Assembly: GCA_937915285.1 (NCBI GenBank)
Contig: CALDNG010000415.1
Location: 1 to 9,640, forward strand
Length of the DNA stretch: 9,640 nucleotides
Direction of reading: 5' to 3'
Origin: an uncultured Desulfomonile sp.
Lineage (GTDB): Bacteria > Desulfobacterota > Desulfomonilia > Desulfomonilales > Desulfomonilaceae
In this document: positions 4,041 through 9,640 of the stretch, one piece after another
How the letters are laid out: every line of letters starts with the position of its first letter
Numbering within the stretch: position 1 is the first letter of the stretch
Notes under the pieces: model-generated
What the model saw: only the letters and a program-made list of their open reading frames with translations
Databases searched by the model: none
What the model was told of the DNA's origin: nothing
Position numbers and translations under genes: made by a program

Positions 4041-6890
4041 ATGAAGAATCGTTTACACCGTGTGATGGCCAAAGGCGTCTTCACGGTATTTTTCATAATC
4101 CCATTACTATTGCTGGTGCAAATACCGATCTTTCTGCTAGGCGCAGCAGCAGGAAGCTACCTGGCAATAGCCAGACAACTACCTGAAATACCTGAGTTAG
4201 TATCCTACAAGCCCAAAACGGTCTCGACATTTTACTCCGATGATGGGACGGTCATCGGCATTTTTTACAGGCAAAAGAGATTTGTGGTTGATCTGAACCA
4301 GATTCCCCAAAATGTAATTAATGCATTTCTTGCAGCCGAAGATTCCAGGTTTTTTGAACATGACGGGGTAGATTATTACGGCATACTCAGGGCCATGGGA
4401 AGAAATATCGTGGCAGGGAGAATAACCCAGGGCGGTAGCACAATCACCATGCAGGTAACCAGAAACTTCCTTCTCAGCCGAGAAAGGACCTTTTCCAGGA
4501 AATTCAAGGAAATGATTCTGGCGTCCAGGCTTGAGAAGGTTTGGGGTAAAGAAAAAATCCTTCATGTTTATCTCAATGAAATCTATCTGGGCGAAGGTTG
4601 TTACGGTGTGGAAGCTGCTTCTCGCGGATATTTTGACAAACCGGTCGAGCACCTGTCCACGGCGCAGGCCGCATTGCTCGCTGGACTCGTTGCCAGCCCG
4701 GCTAGATTTAATCCCTTCAAGAGTGAAGAACTGGCGCGTCAGAGACAGATAACTGTTCTCGGGCGCATGCTTCGCGCCGGATTCATTAACGAAACTGAAT
4801 ATGAGGAAGCCAAGACAGAACCGCTTGTTTTCAGAAAAGCGGTTGTCAGGCCATTCGATCTTGCGCCCGATTTTACCGAGGTCGTACGGCGTTATATCAT
4901 CCGTAAGTATGGTGAAGAAAAACTCTACAATGACGGGCTCAAAGTTTTTACAACATGTAAGCTGGACTTCCAGCGTAGGGCGCTTGAGGCCATGGAAAAG
5001 GGTCTGGAAGAGATAAAAGTCCGTCAAAAGCACCTGGCGATATTGAGAACCATTCCTCAGGAAGAGATCTCCGATTTGCTCCAGAGACGCGTTACCCCCA
5101 ACCTAACCGAAAACCGGATTTATCAGGGTGTGGTGACACGGGTGTTTCCACAAAAGAATGGAGATGTCATTCTGGAAGTTGCCATAAGCAAGAAATTGAG
5201 AGGTAAAGTCCGGATTCAGAAGTCCTCCGCTGGGGTCTACAAAATAGGGCAGGTCCTTGCCCTGAGGTTTAACAATTTCGTGGATGAAGTACCGGAATTT
5301 TTGCCTGATGACAATCCGCGGCTTCAGGGGGCCCTAGTATGTGTCGAAAATAAGAATGGAAATGTTAGGGCTCTTGTCGGTGGCTCCACAGGCGAACATT
5401 TCCAGTTCAATAGAGCCGTTCAGGCCAAGCGTCAACCCGGGAGCGCATTCAAACCCATCATCTATTCACTGGCATTTGAACAGAAGAGCTATAGTCCGGC
5501 CACAGTCATAATAGATGAGCCCATTGTGGTTGACCTTGAAGGCGCTGATGAGGAATGGGAGCCCAAAAACTCCAGTGGCAACTTCATGGGTCCCATGAGT
5601 CTGAGAAGGGCTCTGGAGCTTTCCAGAAATATTTGTACCATCAAGATTCTGATGGATGTCGGTTTAGGGCCGGTGCTGGATTTTGCCAAAAAGTTGGGAA
5701 TAACATCTCCACTGGGCAGAAATCTATCCCTTAGTCTTGGCACATCAGAGCTTACATTGATGGAACTGACCAGCGCGTACACCGTATTTCCCAACAATGG
5801 CATTCATATTGAACCCATACTTGTGCGCCGTGTTGAAGACCGGTTTGGAAACGTTCTGGAAGACCATAGCGAAACCCCTGTGCTGGATGAATCCGAAATC
5901 CCCCACCCTACTCCAAGGGATGAATTCAGAGAGCAATTCATGCAAACAGCCCAGAGGTTGTCGCAGAATGCAAGGCCTGTGGCAAGACAGGCCTCTGCCA
6001 CAACAACTCCAACGGTCGTCAATACTAACAGTCAAACAAAGATGATGTCTCAAGTGGACTGGGAAGAGGATGATCTTCTTACCGAACCATCACGCGCCAA
6101 GGCGGTGCTCTCTCCACAGACGGCCTATGTAATGACCTCTTTGCTCCAGGGAGGGGTCCGTCAGGGGACAGGGGCGAGGATGGGACAATATTTGAAACGG
6201 AAGGATTTAGCCGGTAAAACAGGCACCACCAATAATGCAGAAGATACATGGTTCGTCGGTTTTAATCCTGATTTTACAACAGGGGTCTGGGTCGGATTCG
6301 ACGAAAAGAGGCCGCTTGGTAGGCGAGAAGAAGGCGCCCGCGCCGCCCTGCCCGTCTGGGCTTATTTCATGAGAGATATACTCCACAACAGACCCGAACG
6401 TGAATTTTCCATTCCTCCCCAGATAACCTTCAAGGAGATGCTCACCTTCCCGGCCGATCAAAAGGACAACACTGTCCCAAGAATGGTTAGAGAACCTATA
6501 TACACACCGTTTGACGGCCTAACCCTTGTTATGGCGCCGATGGACATTCCTGAGTCCCTGGCGTCAGCTCCCGGAGGACCTGCTCAGGCATTGCTTGGAA
6601 ATCAATCGCTTTTTGGAGGACCGGTTTTTGGGTTTTTCCCGAATACATCCAACTCGTCGTTGAACCCGGCGTCCCTAGGAGGAACTGAGAACACCTTACC
6701 GCCTCAGCACCCTCTCAGACAGCTACAAAACCCCCCGGCGCAGAATCCAAAAAGCTCCGCCCAAACCCCTGGAAATCTTATTAAACCTGTTTTAGGGCCC
6801 GCCAAGGGACCGGTTCAGAACCCGGAAGCTCCGGCTCGTCAAAAAGCGCCTCAACAAACGGAAATCAGATCTGAACCGAAATTACGTTAG
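4041..6890 (+). CDS. class A penicillin-binding protein (PBP1A-type transglycosylase/transpeptidase)
   Basis: This enzyme polymerises lipid II into glycan strands and cross-links their peptides on the outer face of the inner membrane. Seen: 949 residues. A short cytoplasmic N-terminus and one transmembrane helix (about 12-44). Glycosyltransferase domain (about 65-245) with catalytic EDSRFF (E100), GGSTITMQ (131-138) and YLNEIYLG (177-184). A linker with an OB-like PBP1A segment (about 345-425). Transpeptidase domain (about 430-780) with active-site SAFK (S468, K471), SRN (528-530) and KTGTT (726-730). A Gln/Thr/Ser-rich insert (about 610-685) interrupts the transpeptidase domain between the second and third motifs. 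The last 120 residues or so are a Pro/Asn/Gln-rich, probably disordered tail. The protein is longer than E. coli PBP1A mainly through these two parts. Start: ATG with AGGAA (4030-4034) six bases upstream. All catalytic residues are present, so it should be active. It is followed closely by mnmA, probably in one transcript. The symbol mrcA/ponA would be possible, but paralogues cannot be told apart here. Confidence 0.95.
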   Translation: MKNRLHRVMAKGVFTVFFIIPLLLLVQIPIFLLGAAAGSYLAIARQLPEIPELVSYKPKTVSTFYSDDGTVIGIFYRQKRFVVDLNQIPQNVINAFLAAEDSRFFEHDGVDYYGILRAMGRNIVAGRITQGGSTITMQVTRNFLLSRERTFSRKFKEMILASRLEKVWGKEKILHVYLNEIYLGEGCYGVEAASRGYFDKPVEHLSTAQAALLAGLVASPARFNPFKSEELARQRQITVLGRMLRAGFINETEYEEAKTEPLVFRKAVVRPFDLAPDFTEVVRRYIIRKYGEEKLYNDGLKVFTTCKLDFQRRALEAMEKGLEEIKVRQKHLAILRTIPQEEISDLLQRRVTPNLTENRIYQGVVTRVFPQKNGDVILEVAISKKLRGKVRIQKSSAGVYKIGQVLALRFNNFVDEVPEFLPDDNPRLQGALVCVENKNGNVRALVGGSTGEHFQFNRAVQAKRQPGSAFKPIIYSLAFEQKSYSPATVIIDEPIVVDLEGADEEWEPKNSSGNFMGPMSLRRALELSRNICTIKILMDVGLGPVLDFAKKLGITSPLGRNLSLSLGTSELTLMELTSAYTVFPNNGIHIEPILVRRVEDRFGNVLEDHSETPVLDESEIPHPTPRDEFREQFMQTAQRLSQNARPVARQASATTTPTVVNTNSQTKMMSQVDWEEDDLLTEPSRAKAVLSPQTAYVMTSLLQGGVRQGTGARMGQYLKRKDLAGKTGTTNNAEDTWFVGFNPDFTTGVWVGFDEKRPLGRREEGARAALPVWAYFMRDILHNRPEREFSIPPQITFKEMLTFPADQKDNTVPRMVREPIYTPFDGLTLVMAPMDIPESLASAPGGPAQALLGNQSLFGGPVFGFFPNTSNSSLNPASLGGTENTLPPQHPLRQLQNPPAQNPKSSAQTPGNLIKPVLGPAKGPVQNPEAPARQKAPQQTEIRSEPKLR

Positions 6891-6896
6891 ATTAAC

Positions 6897-6919
6897 TTCA
6901 ACAATATCTTGAGGTTGAA
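6897..6919 (+). repeat. inverted repeat before mnmA
   Basis: TTCAAC (6897-6902) and GTTGAA (6914-6919) are perfect 6-bp inverted arms around an 11-base loop that contains GAGG (6911-6914). If folded in RNA, the hairpin would cover the upstream ATG at 6919 while leaving the GGGAG at 6921-6925 free. This agrees with use of the ATG at 6931. It could also be chance. Confidence 0.3.
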
Positions 6920-6920
6920 T

Positions 6921-6925
6921 GGGAG
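6921..6925 (+). promoter_or_regulatory. ribosome binding site deciding the mnmA start
   Basis: GGGAG stands five bases before the ATG at 6931. The upstream in-frame ATG at 6919 has only GAGG four bases away. Starting at 6931 gives MRVGVAISGGMDS, the usual MnmA N-terminus, so this site most likely sets the start. Confidence 0.6.
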
Positions 6926-6930
6926 ATCCT

Positions 6931-7968
6931 ATGCGGGTTGGAGTCGCAATCAGTGGTGGCATGGATAGCGCAGCCTCAGCTATCATTCTCAAGAATGAGG
7001 GGCGCCAGTTGATCCCGCTGCACATGAAACTTTTTGACGATTGCAGAGATTCCCTGGCTTCTGCTCGGAGAGTCGCAGAGATTATTGGAGAGCCTCTACA
7101 TGTAATCGATTTAGTGGAGGAATTCAGGACCCTGGTGATCGATTATTTTGTGCGTGACTACGGCTTGGGTAGAACCCCATCCCCCTGTCCCAGATGTAAC
7201 CGCTTCAACAAACTGGATTTGCTGGCAAAACACGCATGGAATCTGGGTTGCGAAAAGATTGCGACAGGACATTACGCCAGAATAACTACCGATGAAGGGC
7301 GCCCTACTCTCCTCAAAGGCCTTGATCCATCCAAGGACCAGTCGTATTTCCTGTTCATGTTGACTCCCGAAATTCTCGAGCGAACCCTCTTTCCGCTGGG
7401 CGCTTGGAAAAAGTCGGATGTTCGAGATTTTGTTGGAAGCATGGATTTAGCGCTCGCCCAGAAAGAGGAGTCCCAGGAACTTTGTTTCGTGGAAAACAAC
7501 GATTATGTGAGTTTCCTGCGCAAGATGGGTATAGAAGAGCGTCCCGGACCGATCTTTGATACCGAAGGAAACCTTCTGGGACGGCACAATGGGATCATAA
7601 ACTACACTGTGGGTCAGAGGAGGGGGCTCGGGGTTTGTGGGCCACATCCGCGTTACGTGATTCGGATAGAGCCGGAAAATAATTCTATTGTAATAGGGCT
7701 CAGGGACCACACCTTTTCTAATGGCGCGCTCATAAGTGACCTGAATATAATTCGCCCAGACCTGGCGCGCTCTAAAGAATTCCTTAAGGTTAAAATTAGA
7801 TCTACGTCCAAACCGGTTGATTGCCGAATAGTCAAAATGGAACCAAACCGTCTAGAATTTGAATTCCTCGAACCTCAATCATCAGTGGCTCCTGGTCAGG
7901 CTGCGGTTTTTTATCTCGGCGCCCAGGTGGTAATGGGAGGGTGGATTGAAAAAGCTATCCGGAAATGA
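6931..7968 (+). CDS. mnmA: tRNA-specific 2-thiouridylase MnmA
   Basis: MnmA uses ATP to activate C2 of uridine 34 in the Lys, Glu and Gln tRNAs and replaces the oxygen with sulfur, which arrives as a persulfide from a cysteine desulfurase relay. Numbered from 6931, the 345 residues show the PP-loop SGGMDS (8-13), the first catalytic cysteine in CPRCN (C89), GHYARI (113-118), KDQSYFL (135-141), the second catalytic cysteine in SQELCFV (C185) and GQRRGLG (228-234), followed by the beta-barrel C-terminal region. Both cysteines of the E. coli mechanism are present, so the enzyme should be active. Length is normal to slightly short. The start is chosen by GGGAG at 6921-6925; a start at 6919 would add four residues. 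The gene follows the PBP gene by 40 bases and overlaps larE by 23, so the three are probably one transcript. Confidence 0.96.
   Translation: MRVGVAISGGMDSAASAIILKNEGRQLIPLHMKLFDDCRDSLASARRVAEIIGEPLHVIDLVEEFRTLVIDYFVRDYGLGRTPSPCPRCNRFNKLDLLAKHAWNLGCEKIATGHYARITTDEGRPTLLKGLDPSKDQSYFLFMLTPEILERTLFPLGAWKKSDVRDFVGSMDLALAQKEESQELCFVENNDYVSFLRKMGIEERPGPIFDTEGNLLGRHNGIINYTVGQRRGLGVCGPHPRYVIRIEPENNSIVIGLRDHTFSNGALISDLNIIRPDLARSKEFLKVKIRSTSKPVDCRIVKMEPNRLEFEFLEPQSSVAPGQAAVFYLGAQVVMGGWIEKAIRK
7935..7940 (+). promoter_or_regulatory. ribosome binding site for larE, supporting a TTG start
   Basis: GGGAGG stands five bases before the TTG at 7946, inside the end of mnmA. No ATG or GTG in the larE frame has a comparable signal, so this site is the main reason for choosing the TTG. 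Confidence 0.65.
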
Positions 7969-8806
7969 GCCCGCGGTTGAACCACAAGCGGGCATTCCGT
8001 CGCAAAATGATAAACATAGTTTGCTGGTCGGCATTATCAAGGAGGCCGCACGCCATGCCGATGCAATTTATGTTGGGTTTTCAGGCGGTCTTGATTCCAG
8101 TTACTTGCTCTTGGAAACAGCACAGGCTATGGGATCCAAAAAGGTTATCGGAGTTACTGTTAAAGCCCCCACTTCCAGCGCGGATGAGATCTCGGAAGCG
8201 GCTATTTTTGCGAGAATGTTAGGGGTCAGACACCTAATTCTCGACCCGCCGGAATTTGACAGCAAGGAATTCAGAGAAAATAACCCGGACCGCTGCTATC
8301 ATTGCAAACGTTTAAGATACAATCGCATCCTTAAACTACCGGATCCAGGAGTCAGAGCAGTGTTTTTTGACGGAACACAGGCAGATGACAACCCGGATGA
8401 AAGACCGGGATCGGCAGCCATTCGGGAACTCGGTGTTGCCACTCCACTGGCTCAGGCCGGAATCACCAAGGACGAAATTCGTCATCAACTCCGACTGAAG
8501 GGACTGTATCGCCTCGCAGAAAAACAGGCTGAGCCTTGTTTAGCTACCCGAATACCTTTTGGGCGCCCGATTCTGGAGTCTGAATTAGAAATGGTCAGAA
8601 AAGGGGAGAAAATTCTAAAGGATGGGGGTCTGAAACTTGTCAGACTGAGACACCACGGCGGTTTGGCGAGGATAGTAACCGATCATTCGGGAATGAATAT
8701 TATTGTTAATGAATCCAAGGTGAGAGAGGAAATAATCGGTGGCCTCAAGCAAATTGGATTTCAGTTAGTTGCCCTTGACCTCGATGAGTATGGTCATGGG
8801 GCCTAG
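7946..8806 (+). CDS. larE: LarE-type ATP-dependent sulfur transferase
   Basis: LarE adenylates a carboxylated pyridinium nucleotide and replaces carboxylate oxygen with sulfur while building the nickel-pincer nucleotide cofactor of lactate racemase and its relatives. Seen: 286 residues; PP-loop FSGGLDSS (45-52); NPDRCYHCK (113-121) with C117 and C120; GTQADDNPDERPG (143-155); and EPCLATRIPFG (196-206) with C198. Known: in Lactobacillus LarE a single cysteine in the CLxxRIP-like motif donates sulfur and is sacrificed, whereas other LarE proteins with a CxxC pair plus this cysteine are reported to carry a [4Fe-4S] cluster and can be catalytic. This protein has all three cysteines, so the cluster type is inferred. 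Translation starts at TTG (7946) behind GGGAGG and overlaps mnmA by 23 bases. The N-terminus before the PP-loop is about 20 residues longer than usual. No larA, larB or larC is nearby, so the substrate and client are uncertain. Confidence 0.9.
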   Translation: MKKLSGNEPAVEPQAGIPSQNDKHSLLVGIIKEAARHADAIYVGFSGGLDSSYLLLETAQAMGSKKVIGVTVKAPTSSADEISEAAIFARMLGVRHLILDPPEFDSKEFRENNPDRCYHCKRLRYNRILKLPDPGVRAVFFDGTQADDNPDERPGSAAIRELGVATPLAQAGITKDEIRHQLRLKGLYRLAEKQAEPCLATRIPFGRPILESELEMVRKGEKILKDGGLKLVRLRHHGGLARIVTDHSGMNIIVNESKVREEIIGGLKQIGFQLVALDLDEYGHGA

Positions 8807-8894
8807 CCTACCCTGGAAATAAATACTTAACGAATTAGCTCATATTTCGCAATTCGCCCATCGGCATGTCAAGATGCGCATCGTGGTTTAAAAA

Positions 8895-8922
8895 CAAAAA
8901 ACCCGGACAGTCCGGGTCTTTT
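8895..8922. terminator. bidirectional intrinsic terminator between larE and the spy-like gene
   Basis: ACCCGG (8901-8906) and CCGGGT (8912-8917) form a 6-bp GC-rich stem with loop ACAGT. Plus-strand RNA ends with CTTTTG; minus-strand RNA ends with a stronger U run, the complement of the A tract at 8891-8900. It sits between convergent genes and can serve both. The rest of the 8807-8943 gap shows only a 10-bp palindrome, GATGCGCATC (8873-8882), and CGAATT/AATTCG arms (8831-8836, 8851-8856) with no assigned role. Confidence 0.85.
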
Positions 8923-8943
8923 GTTCAAAATCATTTTTAACTG

Positions 8944-9462
8944 TTAGAGGCTGTTCAAAGCGATCTTTCCAAGGCCGGCTCCTCTTCCTGCGCTCGGGCC
9001 ACCAATACCTCTTCCGCCGCATCCACCACCCGGACCGAAACCAGCCGGGCCTAATTTTTCTTTCTGCTCAGGGGTCAGCAAGGATCTGAACTTCGTACCC
9101 ATGGTCCTGCCTTCAGCTCTCATTTTGTCCTGAATGGCCCATATCTCTTCTCTTTTCTTCTGCAAGGCGGACTCATCCTGTGGCTTTTTGGAGGCCAATT
9201 CCAGCATTTCGATTCTCTTCTGTGCCTTCTCGGCTCTCAAGGCTTCCTGTTTCTTCAGAAATTCGGTGCGCATGGCATTCATCTGGTCTTTTTGTTCGGC
9301 TGACAACTGAAGATTACCAATCGCTGGGCAACCTCCCGGTCCAAAACCGCCTCCCATCTGACATCCGCCACATCCACCACCGGGTCCGAAAGCAAATGCG
9401 CTGGTAGCCCCCAGCATGGCAACTATAACAACCAAGCCAACCATCGTCTTCGAAAAACTCAT
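8944..9462 (-). CDS. secreted Spy/CpxP/ZraP-like periplasmic protein, Gly-Cys rich
   Basis: Seen: 172 residues. A signal peptide (about 1-24, cleavage after SAFA). A mature N-terminus rich in Gly, Cys and Met (FGPGGGCGGCQMGGGFGPGGC). A helical core (about 52-138) with the paired LTxxQ-type motifs LSAEQK (53-58) and LTPEQK (129-134). A second Gly-Cys segment (FGPGGGCGG at 142-150) and a Gly-rich tail. Known: Spy, CpxP and ZraP are periplasmic alpha-helical proteins that act as chaperones or stress sensors; ZraP binds zinc through His/Cys-rich parts. Metal binding by the four cysteines (C31, C34, C45, C148) is inferred. Start: ATG with AAGGAG (9471-9476) eight bases upstream. The 146 bases upstream hold no promoter I can assign with confidence. 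Transcription converges on larE and ends at the bidirectional terminator. Confidence 0.85.
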   Translation of the reverse strand: MSFSKTMVGLVVIVAMLGATSAFAFGPGGGCGGCQMGGGFGPGGCPAIGNLQLSAEQKDQMNAMRTEFLKKQEALRAEKAQKRIEMLELASKKPQDESALQKKREEIWAIQDKMRAEGRTMGTKFRSLLTPEQKEKLGPAGFGPGGGCGGRGIGGPSAGRGAGLGKIALNSL

Positions 9463-9608
9463 CTGTATGTCTCCTTTTCTTTAGTGGACTGCTTGTCCTT
9501 TATCGTCTCTGTTGTGTATTACAGATCAGCTCAAAAAAACCCGCGCTCTTTTTTTATTGTCATAAAAATAGTCCGATTTTGGGTCTAAAGCTTGATATCT
9601 TGCATCAT

Positions 9609-9640
9609 AGATCGGAAGAGCTTCGTGTAGGGAAAGAGTG
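9609..9640. other. Illumina adapter remnant, right end
   Basis: These 32 bases are the reverse complement of the TruSeq universal (read-1) adapter, starting AGATCGGAAGAGC, with one difference at 9622 (T in place of G). The sequence is synthetic. The genome ends at about 9608, give or take two bases that could be shared. Confidence 0.96.

Noticed and set aside
4197..5033. Long open frame on the minus strand inside the PBP gene
   Set aside because: It lies wholly opposite the glycosyltransferase domain coding sequence, and its translation has no domain pattern. It is a shadow of the real gene.
9533..9555. A7 and T7 runs around a GC-rich 9-base centre upstream of the spy-like gene
   Set aside because: It looks like a terminator at first, but the stem would be A-T pairs only with the GC bases in the loop, and no gene ends here. 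Possibly a bendable promoter region, with no firm evidence.

Overview
The window looks like one complete short-read contig from a Gram-negative, probably anaerobic bacterium. Desulfobacterota (the old Deltaproteobacteria, for example Desulfomonile- or Syntrophobacter-like) is my best guess. This rests on the protein mix: a GvpH-type gas vesicle protein beside an NtrC-type regulator, LarE, a Spy/CpxP-like periplasmic protein and a class A PBP. It is an inference from family resemblance only. Both ends carry Illumina TruSeq adapter sequence (1-20 and 9609-9640), so the biological sequence is about 21-9608.

Left block (21-2712, all minus strand): a conserved protein of unknown function, then a sigma-54-dependent NtrC-type response regulator, then a GvpH-like Hsp20 protein whose start overlaps the regulator's end, then the first five bases of another gene with its own ribosome binding site. 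This looks like the edge of a gas vesicle (gvp) operon cut off by the contig end. A very good sigma-54 promoter (TGGCAC-N5-TTGC) at 3108-3124 points into this block, and an interrupted palindrome lies just upstream of it. The regulator may therefore drive its own operon.

Spacer (2713-3185): about 470 bases with no convincing gene. It holds overlapping divergent sigma-70-like promoter candidates near 2763-2791, several potential RNA stems and an 11-bp terminator-like hairpin ending at 3060. I propose a possible small RNA here on the plus strand.

Right block (3186-8806, all plus strand): an RNase Z-like metallo-beta-lactamase-fold hydrolase, a long class A penicillin-binding protein (murein polymerase), the tRNA thiolase MnmA and a LarE sulfur transferase. 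mnmA and larE overlap by 23 bases and both are PP-loop enzymes of sulfur transfer. A bidirectional terminator (about 8895-8922) separates larE from a convergent minus-strand gene for a secreted Spy/CpxP/ZraP-like protein with repeated Gly-Cys motifs.

The most interesting points are the sigma-54 promoter and regulator at the edge of a gas vesicle cluster, the possible RNA gene in the spacer, and the MnmA-LarE pair with a three-cysteine LarE. I see no tRNA, rRNA, CRISPR array, insertion sequence or phage gene.
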